Positions 53,887 to 61,692 of a stretch of DNA of 64,000 nucleotides are shown one piece after another. The DNA comes from Paraclostridium ghonii (GTDB taxonomy: Bacteria; Bacillota; Clostridia; Peptostreptococcales; Peptostreptococcaceae), in NCBI RefSeq assembly GCF_030815085.1, contig NZ_JAUSWG010000003.1; one strand, given 5' to 3'. How positions within the stretch are numbered: position 1 is the first letter of the stretch; each line of letters begins with the position of its first letter. The translations under genes and the position numbers were made by a program. The notes beneath the pieces are model-generated. The model saw only the letters and a program-made list of their open reading frames with translations. It was not told the DNA's origin and ran no database searches.

Positions 53887-54094
53887 ATAACTATTGATAT
53901 CTTTGTTCCTGATGAAACCTTATTTAGTAAGGATAGGTTAAGAAGATTTTTAATCTATTGATTTTAATAATGAGTATATGAATAGAGCTTTTGAGGATGC
54001 TGTCATTATAGTTCTTGATAGATATGATATTGGTACTATTAAGCCTATTTTATATAAGTTTTTTAAAGAGAATTCGGATAATAAGATTGTTTGA
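53887..54094 (+). pseudogene. Frameshifted gene remnant
   Basis: Two overlapping frames read as one protein if joined near 53956: FVPDETLFSKDRLRRFLI, then DFNNEYMNRAFEDAVIIVLD and on to KENSDNKIV and stop, about 65 residues. No start or ribosome site. The sequence reads like real protein, so it is the relic of a gene; I do not recognise the parent. Confidence 0.4.
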
Positions 54095-54159
54095 TATAAA
54101 TTGCAGGATAAAAAAGGTATATCTCATAACAAAGAAATGGATATATTTTATATGAAAAA

Positions 54160-54209
54160 TAAAGTTAATGCCCTTAGAATCCAAATTTAAATACTCTAAG
54201 AGTATTTTT
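54160..54209 (+). terminator. Degenerate terminator of the repeat family
   Basis: Begins aataaagttaatgcccttagaat like 37611 but its right arm has been replaced by a small palindrome atactctaagagtat and T run. Confidence 0.5.
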
Positions 54210-54395
54210 GATATATACTTTTAAATGAATTTTAATAAAAATCCGCATGAAAAACTATCAATGTCAATAGCTTTCTTTATATTTGTCCATTTAAAAATTA
54301 TATAATCGAAATTCATATACATTATTTCTTGTATTTAATTTGGAATTAATTTTAAGTCAGTATTATTTAATTAATTATAACAATAGGAGGAATCC

Positions 54396-54944
54396 ATGGT
54401 AAAAATTTTAAAATTAAACAGTAATGAATCTAAAGAACTTGAATTGCATAAATTTTTGAAAAACAATTTTGATTTAGACGTTATCTCCTACCCTGAAGTA
54501 GGTTTTAAACATTCAGTTATTATCTTTTGTAATAGAGAAACAGATTCAAATGAACAAATTAATGACATTTCTACACATCAAAATAATGAAAAAATTTCAA
54601 GTAAAATTTTTTCAAAAAAAATAGTTGCTTCAAATGGAAATAATAAAATTTTATTAAACACAGATAACATATTGTACTTCTACTATGAAGACAATTCAGT
54701 AAACGTCGTCATAGAGGATAATTCTATATTTAAAGTAAATCATTCTCTTAGTTTTTGGGAAGACAAGCTTTCCGAAGAATACTTTATAAGGTGTCAAAAA
54801 GGATTTTTAGTAAATATAGAAAAAGTAGTAGAGGTAATTCCTTATTTCAACGCTACCTTAGCATTAAAATTCAAAAACCATGATAAATTTGTTCCAGTAG
54901 GAAGAAAGTTTGTTAAACAATTTAAAGATATAATATGTTGGTAA
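54396..54944 (+). CDS. LytTR-domain transcriptional regulator
   Basis: A 182-residue protein with no receiver domain. The N-terminal 75 residues are not recognised; the C-terminal LytTR domain covers about 80-180 (KIVASNGNNKILLNTDNILYF, FIRCQKGFLVNIEKVVEV, VPVGRKFVKQFK). Ribosome site taggagg. Unlike the other LytTR gene in the window it has no DUF3021 partner; instead a helical protein and a caspase-fold protein follow on the same strand, and these are its likely targets. Confidence 0.82.
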   Translation: MVKILKLNSNESKELELHKFLKNNFDLDVISYPEVGFKHSVIIFCNRETDSNEQINDISTHQNNEKISSKIFSKKIVASNGNNKILLNTDNILYFYYEDNSVNVVIEDNSIFKVNHSLSFWEDKLSEEYFIRCQKGFLVNIEKVVEVIPYFNATLALKFKNHDKFVPVGRKFVKQFKDIICW

Positions 54945-55043
54945 TATGCATTTCACAATTGGATTTTGTAGTACACATATTCATTTTGCATTTTATAACT
55001 AAAGACTCATTATTCTTTTTTATATGGTCAAATTAATCTCATA

Positions 55044-55057
55044 GCTATCCGGATAGC
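55044..55057. promoter_or_regulatory. Perfect palindrome upstream of the helical protein gene
   Basis: GCTATCCGGATAGC, 14 bp, unusually GC-rich for the region, 30 bases before the next ATG. It may be an operator or an RNA hairpin over the leader. Confidence 0.45.
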
Positions 55058-55086
55058 AAAATTTAAATATTAAGGAGAATAATAAA

Positions 55087-55617
55087 ATGAAACATTTCGA
55101 AAAAACAATGCATGAAATCAGAGACCACTATCGTCATTCATCAAAACCATATAAGTTTAAAACACCAATTAATCAATCAAATGAACCTTTACCAGATGAT
55201 GCTATAGCAGCTCAAAATTATTTCCACTTAGAAAATTCAGGTTTTAGTAATCATCAAGAAAATTATATAACTAATAGTTCTCAAAACTATATCGAGACTA
55301 AAGATTATAATGATTTTAAATCAAAAATGGAAAAAAATAGAGAAGAAGCAAAAAAAAGAGCAAATGCATTTATTGATGAATATACCGATAAAATGATAGC
55401 ATCAGGTAATAGCCATCCTGAAAGTCAAGAAAGTATAACTTCTATATTTTCAAAAAGTCTAGAGTTTTTTACTGAAGAAGTTATGATAAAAATAGCAGAC
55501 TTTATAACTGAATTAATAGATAAGATAAAAAAATGGATTCATACGGTAATCAAAAATATAGAAGACACATTCTTTAATTTAGTAAAGGTTATAGAAAATT
55601 TTTTTGATAAAATATAA
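55087..55617 (+). CDS. Helical protein with amphipathic C-terminus
   Basis: A 176-residue protein. Residues 1-75 are polar and low in structure (His, Ser, Asn rich), 76-110 a charged helix, and from about 118 an almost continuous amphipathic helix with aromatic and aliphatic residues on one face (FITELIDKIKKWIHTVIKN, then IEDTFFNLVKVIENFF). Such a tail could insert into membranes or oligomerise. No signal peptide, no recognised family. The caspase-fold protein is encoded 69 bases downstream, so this could be its substrate. Ribosome site aaggag. Confidence 0.55.
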   Translation: MKHFEKTMHEIRDHYRHSSKPYKFKTPINQSNEPLPDDAIAAQNYFHLENSGFSNHQENYITNSSQNYIETKDYNDFKSKMEKNREEAKKRANAFIDEYTDKMIASGNSHPESQESITSIFSKSLEFFTEEVMIKIADFITELIDKIKKWIHTVIKNIEDTFFNLVKVIENFFDKI

Positions 55618-55686
55618 CAACAATAATATGTATTTATGTTGATATGTTTAAATATTATTTAAACATAAAAATAAGGAGAATTATAA

Positions 55687-56145
55687 ATGATATTAGTAGT
55701 TTGTTTGGATGATCCAAAATTATTGAAAAAAGCAGAAAAACAGTCATCACAAGATAGAATAATGTTTGGAGATTGTCATGTATTAAAATTTAGAGGATCT
55801 CTCCCTCCTAAATTAGGTATATCAGAAAATTTATTTGTTACAGCTCATGGGTCATGTGACTGGGAAGCAAAAAACGCAGTAATTGGAGACAGAGGAAATA
55901 CAACTTATTACTTTAATGGTGTAGATTTCTATAATCGTATTAAGAATATTTTCCCTACAGATTACAGAGGTAATGTTTACATTTCTGCATGTGAATCTGC
56001 AGATTATCCATGGGACTGTTTTAGTTTCATTGAGGTATTTAAAAGTCAAATAGATGTTGACTACAATGTATCCGTATATGGGCAAAAAGGAAAAGTAGGC
56101 TATGCTATTCCATATCCAAACGCTTCAATTTGGATAGAGGCTTAA
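55687..56145 (+). CDS. Small caspase-fold (CHAT/clan CD-like) protein
   Basis: A 152-residue protein with the clan CD pattern: a hydrophobic strand then His-Gly (LFVTAHGS, His54), and about 47 residues on a strand then Ala-Cys-Glu-Ser (VYISACES, Cys102). The first strand ILVVCLDD and last strand VSVYG complete a minimal alpha/beta core. CHAT, C11, C80 and caspase peptidases share this dyad. It has no other domain. Catalysis is inferred from motifs only. Encoded downstream of a LytTR regulator and the helical protein. Ribosome site aaggag. Confidence 0.65.
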   Translation: MILVVCLDDPKLLKKAEKQSSQDRIMFGDCHVLKFRGSLPPKLGISENLFVTAHGSCDWEAKNAVIGDRGNTTYYFNGVDFYNRIKNIFPTDYRGNVYISACESADYPWDCFSFIEVFKSQIDVDYNVSVYGQKGKVGYAIPYPNASIWIEA

Positions 56146-56160
56146 ATCTAATGTCTTTAA

Positions 56161-56318
56161 TTAAAATTTAAAAGAATCTTCATAATAACAAAGTTTCATT
56201 AATATCGCACCAATCACAACCTTTATTTTTCCATAGATAATCCGTCTTTTATATTTTGGTGCAAAAACTTGTGATATTTACACCTCCATTTGCTATGTGC
56301 TAAATTATTATTGTCCTT
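56161..56318 (-). pseudogene. IS200/IS605 transposase (TnpA) N-terminal fragment
   Basis: On the minus strand two frames join to give the start of a Y1 transposase: DNNNLAHSKWRCKYH, then VFAPKYKRRIIYGKI and GAILMKLCYYE. The frameshift is near 56270, the start codon position reads AAG, and the rest of the protein, including the catalytic Tyr, is missing. A dead remnant of an IS200/IS605 family element. Confidence 0.75.
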
Positions 56319-56328
56319 TACCGGACAC

Positions 56329-56392
56329 ACCTCCTTGAATTTTATAGTGTTGGTCGGAAACCCTACTATAATTTTACAATGGAGGTTTTTTT
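56329..56392. mobile_element. Probable left-end hairpin of the IS200/IS605 relic
   Basis: acctcc/ggaggt arms enclose an imperfect hairpin (tgaattttatagtg with ctactataatttta) directly upstream of the transposase fragment. This fits the subterminal hairpin recognised by TnpA; with its T run it can also act as a terminator. Confidence 0.5.
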
Positions 56393-56531
56393 ATTTCTAC
56401 TCATAGCTATAAGTCTTTCAGGGCAGCATGTATAACCAATGATATTAATTGACAAATTAACATTTAAGGATTACAATTCAAAATATATAAACACCGTTCA
56501 CAAAATAAATAGCGTTCATAAAGGAGTATAT

Positions 56532-57161
56532 ATGGGGACTAAAGAAAGAAGAGAATTAGAAAAAGAAAAAATTAAAAATAAAATCTACAAAGCTGCTAGC
56601 GAAATAATAATAAACGAAGGATACTCAAAACTATCTATAAGAAAAATTGCATCAAAAATAGACTACTCACCAGCCTTTATTTACAACTACTTTGAAAACA
56701 AATCAGATATAGTTAATTCTATATGGAAAAAAAATTCATGCAAAATCATAACAACAATGAGTAACCTCAACTTAAACAGCAATGATGAATTAGAGAATAC
56801 AAAACACATATACAAAACTTATATAAACTTAATTTTAGAAAATCCTGAGGAATATAGAGCCATAATGTTAAATGATATTGAAGGAGTTAATAGATTTTAT
56901 TTTGACTTTACAGAAGAAGAAAAAGAAAATCTTAAAATAAAAAATATTAAAAAACATTATGATAAATGTTTAGAACTTGGAATACTTAGAAACATCGACA
57001 CTGAAAAGTATGCATTTTTTTCATGGATATCTATAACTGGGCTTATTACTAATATAATACTATCTTCAAACAAAGATAAATCATTTATAGATAATATGAT
57101 TGATGATTATTTAGATTTTATGATACATGGAATATTTAAAGAAAATTCACTAAAAAATTAG
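56532..57161 (+). CDS. TetR family transcriptional regulator
   Basis: A 209-residue regulator. The helix-turn-helix is in KLSIRKIASKIDYSPAFIYNYFENK (about residues 36-60); the rest is the usual helical ligand domain. ATG 56532 follows aaaggag; the ATG at 56439 would add 31 unsupported residues. It precedes a flavodoxin gene by 11 bases, so it probably controls its own operon. Confidence 0.88.
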   Translation: MGTKERRELEKEKIKNKIYKAASEIIINEGYSKLSIRKIASKIDYSPAFIYNYFENKSDIVNSIWKKNSCKIITTMSNLNLNSNDELENTKHIYKTYINLILENPEEYRAIMLNDIEGVNRFYFDFTEEEKENLKIKNIKKHYDKCLELGILRNIDTEKYAFFSWISITGLITNIILSSNKDKSFIDNMIDDYLDFMIHGIFKENSLKN

Positions 57162-57172
57162 GGGGAAAAATC

Positions 57173-57712
57173 ATGAAAAATACAGTAGTTGTATACGAAT
57201 CAAGATATGGAAGTACGAAAAGATATGCAACATGGATAGCAGAAGAATTAGGATGTGCTTTATTAGAGGCGAAAAATACTACAGTTGATACACTAGATGC
57301 TTTTGGCACTATAATTTATGGTGGATGGTTACATGCATGTAATATAAAGGGGTTCAAGTTAATATCTCAAAATATAGATAAACTAACAAATAAAAAAATT
57401 ATAGTATTTTCAGTTGGGTGTGCTAGCGGAAAATCTGATGAGTTAAAAAGTATAGAAGATATTAATTTCAAAAACTTAGATAATATAAAACACTTTTATT
57501 TAAGAGGGGCTTTTAATTACCAAAATTTAAACATGGTAGATAAAATATTAATGGACATGATGAAAATGAAATTAAAAAGAATAAAAGAAGAAGAAAGGGA
57601 TGACGACGCTAAAGGTCTTCTAGATGCATATATAAATCCTATAGATTTTACTGATAAGGATAATATAAAGCCCTTAATATCTTATTCTAGGAGGATACAG
57701 GTAAGGCAGTAA
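57173..57712 (+). CDS. Flavodoxin-domain protein
   Basis: A 179-residue flavodoxin-like protein. The FMN phosphate loop YESRYGSTKRYA is at residues 9-20, and GGWLHACNIKGF near 50 and FSVGCAS near 80 are the further flavin loops. Length and C-terminus resemble HemG-like/flavodoxin_5 proteins. Co-transcribed with a TetR regulator. Likely an electron carrier or reductase; partner unknown. Confidence 0.83.
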   Translation: MKNTVVVYESRYGSTKRYATWIAEELGCALLEAKNTTVDTLDAFGTIIYGGWLHACNIKGFKLISQNIDKLTNKKIIVFSVGCASGKSDELKSIEDINFKNLDNIKHFYLRGAFNYQNLNMVDKILMDMMKMKLKRIKEEERDDDAKGLLDAYINPIDFTDKDNIKPLISYSRRIQVRQ

Positions 57713-57761
57713 ATACTAGATTTAATAAAACATATCTTTTAAATTTAAGTAACTATGAACA

Positions 57762-57802
57762 AAAAAATAATCTATACGATTAATCGTATAGATTATTTTT
57801 TG
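57762..57802. terminator. Bidirectional terminator between convergent genes
   Basis: A palindrome with arms ataatctatacgat and complement flanked by A6 and T6. Confidence 0.9.
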
Positions 57803-57837
57803 TTAATTTATATTATATACTATTTAAACGAATGAAA

Positions 57838-59331
57838 TTAATTATTTTTTCCTACTTTTAGTTTTTTATTTTTACCCTTAATCTTTGACATTTTTATTAA
57901 TGCTATAAATACAATCCATATTTCAAGCCTTCCCAAAAACATACCTATTGTTTCTGTCCATAAAACAACTGTTGGGGCATCTGGTGATGTTACCCCTACC
58001 GACAATCCAACTGTTCCTAGAGCTGAAGCAAATTCAAACATAGAATCTTGTAAATCATAACCGTATATAAGCATTATACTTACACCAATTAAGTATACAA
58101 TCATATATAAAAACATAAAATTATATACATTCCTTATATCATCTTCTTGTATATAAACTTTACCTTGAGGCTTATATATATAATCTTCTTTAATTGTATG
58201 TTCAGACATAAATTGTTTTCTTAAGTTCCAAATTATACTTCTTATCATCATATTTACTCTGTAAAGTTTTACACCACCAGCTGTAGATCCAGCTCCTCCT
58301 CCTATTATCATTAATATAATTAAAACTAATATGGCAAAAGGACTCCAGTTTCCAAGATCTACAGTTGAGTACCCAGCTGTTGATAAAGCTGAAACAACTT
58401 GAAAAGCAGCTACTCTAATTCCTGTTGACATATCACCATAAAGCTTATTTAACGAAAAGAAAGATATCAAAGGTATTGAAATTGCAATTACTATAAACAT
58501 AAATTTCACTTCGCTAACCTTAAAAAACCTTTTTAAATTTCCATTAATAAGAAGTACATGTGCTGCAAAGTTTGTTGTACCTAAGATCATCAATATAATA
58601 GTGACTAACTCTATATAAATATTATTATAATATCCTATGCTATCAACTTTTACAGAAAATCCTCCTGTTGATAAAGCTGATATAGAGTGGTTTATAGCAT
58701 CAAATAAAGGCATTCCACAAATATAGTAAATTATTATTCCTCCTATTATATATCCTAAATAAATTGATAAAATCAATCTAGAGGATTTTAAAAGATTCGG
58801 TAATAAATTATCTGAGTGCCCTTCTGAGTTATAAAGTCTCATACCAAATGTTGAAGATAGAGCTGATAAGACAACTAATACAATCCCAACCCCTCCAAAA
58901 AATTGCATTATACTTCTATGCATTAAAAACATTTTGGGAGCAGTCGATACATCCACAACGGATAAACCAGCTGTTGTCCAACCGCTTACGGCTTCGAAGT
59001 ATGCTTGTGTAAAATTTAATTGGTTAGATAAAATAAATGGCATAGCTGAGAATAATGTAGCTAAAATCCAAACTAACACAACAATTATAGCATCTTGCCC
59101 AACAGATAGCTTTGTATTTTCATGTTCTTTATTAAATTTGATTAATAATATACCTAAAAAAATAGCTAATAAAGATGGTATAATAAAATATTTAGATAAA
59201 GCTATTTCATTTTTATAAAATATCAAAGTTATCAATGGAAGTAATAGTATCCCTCCTATTATGACCGTAAAAATACCGATATAGTATAAAATAGTTTTTA
59301 TGTCTGTATTCTTTTTAGCTGTGAGTTGCAC
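57838..59331 (-). CDS. Trk/Ktr potassium uptake membrane subunit
   Basis: A 497-residue TrkH/KtrB-type channel protein with about 10-12 membrane helices in four M1-P-M2 units. Selectivity-filter regions are visible: VSGWTTAGLSV, ALSTGGFSV, ALSTAGYSTV and ALGTVGLSV, and the gate loop GGGAGSTAGGVK. It passes K+ with Na+ or H+. It starts at GTG with aaggag inside the end of the TrkA gene (17-base overlap), so the two are coupled. Confidence 0.92.
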   Translation of the reverse strand: MQLTAKKNTDIKTILYYIGIFTVIIGGILLLPLITLIFYKNEIALSKYFIIPSLLAIFLGILLIKFNKEHENTKLSVGQDAIIVVLVWILATLFSAMPFILSNQLNFTQAYFEAVSGWTTAGLSVVDVSTAPKMFLMHRSIMQFFGGVGIVLVVLSALSSTFGMRLYNSEGHSDNLLPNLLKSSRLILSIYLGYIIGGIIIYYICGMPLFDAINHSISALSTGGFSVKVDSIGYYNNIYIELVTIILMILGTTNFAAHVLLINGNLKRFFKVSEVKFMFIVIAISIPLISFFSLNKLYGDMSTGIRVAAFQVVSALSTAGYSTVDLGNWSPFAILVLIILMIIGGGAGSTAGGVKLYRVNMMIRSIIWNLRKQFMSEHTIKEDYIYKPQGKVYIQEDDIRNVYNFMFLYMIVYLIGVSIMLIYGYDLQDSMFEFASALGTVGLSVGVTSPDAPTVVLWTETIGMFLGRLEIWIVFIALIKMSKIKGKNKKLKVGKNN

Positions 59332-59998
59332 TATTTTTCACTCCTTCAACAATTGTTCTAACTGTATTTTCTTGTTCTTGTGAATAGGATATTATCAATA
59401 ATTTATCTCCTTGTAAAATTTGAGTATTTCCTTTTGGAATTATGCTATTTTGGCCTCTTGTAATGCATCCTATTACAGCATTTTCTAAAAACTCAATATC
59501 CTTTAGAAATTTATTGCATATAAGGTAGTTCTCTTTTATAACTATCTCCATTATATTTACTTGTCCATTTTCAATAGGCAAAAGTGCATATATATCATTT
59601 ATTGTAGCCATTTGTTCAATCATATCTGAAACTATGTGACTTGAACTTACTGCATTATCTATTCCTAGCTTTTTAAATACCTCTACATTTCTAGGATTAT
59701 TTACAGTAGTAAGAACTTTTTTTACCCCATAAATTTTTTTAGCTAACTGACAAATAACTAGATTGTCAGCATCCTTTGGAGCCATTGAAATTAAAATATC
59801 GGCATCAAATATATTAGATTCCTCTAAAATATAGTTTTTACTACCGTCTCCACATATTATTTTAGCATCATATTTTCTTGATAATACTTTGCAATACTCA
59901 TAATCATCATGTATTAAAGTTACATCATGTTTCTTGGTAACTAATGATTTTAATAAAAAATCTGCTTTTTTTCTTCCTCCAACTATTAATATCTTCAT
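59315..59998 (-). CDS. TrkA family potassium uptake regulator
   Basis: A 227-residue cytosolic gating subunit: N-terminal Rossmann RCK domain (MKILIVGGRKKADFLLKSL; the glycine motif is altered to GGRKKA) and C-terminal TrkA-C domain from about 145 (the subdomain that binds c-di-AMP or other ligands in KtrA-type proteins). Overlaps the channel gene. Confidence 0.88.
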   Translation of the reverse strand: MKILIVGGRKKADFLLKSLVTKKHDVTLIHDDYEYCKVLSRKYDAKIICGDGSKNYILEESNIFDADILISMAPKDADNLVICQLAKKIYGVKKVLTTVNNPRNVEVFKKLGIDNAVSSSHIVSDMIEQMATINDIYALLPIENGQVNIMEIVIKENYLICNKFLKDIEFLENAVIGCITRGQNSIIPKGNTQILQGDKLLIISYSQEQENTVRTIVEGVKNSATHS

Positions 59999-60042
59999 TA
60001 TAAATTCCTTTCTTTATGATATTATCTTTAAAATCTTTAACT

Positions 60043-60474
60043 TTAAGATAATATAACATCTTCGCATGTTATGTTTTCAAATTCTTCTATAGTCAATTTT
60101 ACAGGTCTTATAATTTTTATATTTAAATCATTATATATAATTTCTTTTTCTGTATCATATAGCCTAGATACAATACTTTCTACCTTAAATATTTCATCCG
60201 CAATTTGAGCAATCATTATATTTACATTATCGTCATCAGTAGCTACTACAATCATACTAGCCTTTTCTATTCCTGAATCTTTTAAAATCTCAATATCAGT
60301 TGCATCTCCTTGAATCTTATATCCACTATAGCTTGGTGGAATTTTTCTAAAAGAATTTTCATTTATATCGATAATTACAACATCTTTACCTTTTAAAGAA
60401 AGCATTGTAGCTATATTAACTCCAAATCTACTACACCCTGCTACTATTACATAGTTATTTTTTTTTCTTTTCAT
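60043..60474 (-). CDS. Single TrkA-N (RCK) domain protein
   Basis: A 143-residue protein with only the nucleotide-binding RCK domain: VIVAGCSRFGVNIATML, with VVIIDIN ending the second strand and GDATDIEIL later. It lacks the TrkA-C domain. Together with the 227-residue TrkA it splits the usual double-RCK arrangement over two genes. Lies 44 bases before trkA on the same strand. Confidence 0.85.
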   Translation of the reverse strand: MKRKKNNYVIVAGCSRFGVNIATMLSLKGKDVVIIDINENSFRKIPPSYSGYKIQGDATDIEILKDSGIEKASMIVVATDDDNVNIMIAQIADEIFKVESIVSRLYDTEKEIIYNDLNIKIIRPVKLTIEEFENITCEDVILS

Positions 60475-60499
60475 AATAATCCTCTTCTATTCATTAATT

Positions 60500-60841
60500 T
60501 TAATTTTTATTTATACTTTCACCATAATCCACATATTGTTGACTACATACATATTTGAATGTACAAAGTCTTTCTAAGTTTTTGTGTGCACATTCTAAAT
60601 TTTGATTTAAGCATATAGCTACTCTGTAGTGCTTTCTAGCCAAATTTAATTCTCCTTGCAATTCATAATAAATTCCAAGTAAGTTATGTGGCTCAGCAGA
60701 ATTATAATTTTCCATTATTGCAGAAAGTATATATTCTTTTGCTTTATCAAAATCATTATTTTGTAAACTTCTTATAGCATTTTCTATTTTTAAATTAAAT
60801 AAGTTTAGTTTATTTTCTTTAGATAACATTTGTATATCCAC
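60500..60841 (-). CDS. TPR-repeat protein of the potassium operon
   Basis: A 113-residue protein with two or three tetratricopeptide repeats (NDFDKAKEYILSAIMENY, PHNLLGIYYELQGELNLA, RKHYRVAICLNQNLECA). A small scaffold protein. Placed between the KdpE-like regulator and the RCK genes; a role in assembling or sensing the K+ system is possible. Confidence 0.75.
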   Translation of the reverse strand: MDIQMLSKENKLNLFNLKIENAIRSLQNNDFDKAKEYILSAIMENYNSAEPHNLLGIYYELQGELNLARKHYRVAICLNQNLECAHKNLERLCTFKYVCSQQYVDYGESINKN

Positions 60842-60990
60842 CCTTTGTATTTTATTTAATACTATTTTATTAGAATTGATATAAAGTTGCTGTTAAGATA
60901 TATTTTTTTTGCATAAAAATAACATTAAGATTTTTATATTCTTGTTAAGATCCTGTTAAAGTGCAAAAAAATAAAGCCTTATTAAAGACT

Positions 60991-61692
60991 TTACTCATCT
61001 ATCATTCTATATCCAACTCCCATTTCTGTAATTATATATTCTGGTTGAGTTGGGTCTTTTTCTATTTTTCTACGTATACTAGCCATAAAAACTCTTAAAG
61101 ATTGAGTTTCATTTTCCATATAACTTCCCCATATTTCATTTATAATAAATTTATGAGTTAGAACTTTACCTGCATACTTTGACATAAGGACAACAAGCTT
61201 ATATTCTATTGGAGTCAAATGGATTTCTTCATTATTTATATAAACTTTACGTTTTTCATAATCTATTTTAAAATCTCTAACTTGAAAAATACTACCTTCT
61301 TCTAATTTAAAGTTACTTTCTTTTACTATATTTCTAAGGCAAACCCTAATTCTAGCTAACAACTCAGATACTCCAAAAGGCTTCGTTAAATAATCATCTG
61401 CACCAGCATCTAGGGCTTCTACTTTCTCTCTCTCATGCCCTCTAGCAGATACTACTATTATTTTTGTATTAGAAATACCTTTTAACTTTTCTATAATCTC
61501 AATTCCATCCATATCTGGAAGTCCTAAATCTAAAATAATTATATCTGGGGCCATAGAAAGAGCCATAGATATTGCTGTATTTCCATACTGTGTCTCTTTA
61601 CATTTATAGCCTTGTGTTTCTAGTGAAACTTTTATAAATTTACAAATTGACTTATCGTCTTCAACTATTAATATTAAAGGTTTTAATTCCAT
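60991..61692 (-). CDS. KdpE-like response regulator
   Basis: A 233-residue OmpR-family regulator: receiver domain with acidic pair EDD (11-13), phosphoacceptor Asp55 in ILDLGLPD, and Lys in LTKPFG; C-terminal winged helix with LTPIEYKLVVLM. It overlaps the kinase gene by ten bases. By sequence style it is KdpE-like, but there are no kdpFABC genes; the downstream Trk/Ktr genes are the likely targets. The 149-bp gap to the TPR gene may hold its promoter. Confidence 0.87.
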   Translation of the reverse strand: MELKPLILIVEDDKSICKFIKVSLETQGYKCKETQYGNTAISMALSMAPDIIILDLGLPDMDGIEIIEKLKGISNTKIIVVSARGHEREKVEALDAGADDYLTKPFGVSELLARIRVCLRNIVKESNFKLEEGSIFQVRDFKIDYEKRKVYINNEEIHLTPIEYKLVVLMSKYAGKVLTHKFIINEIWGSYMENETQSLRVFMASIRRKIEKDPTQPEYIITEMGVGYRMIDE

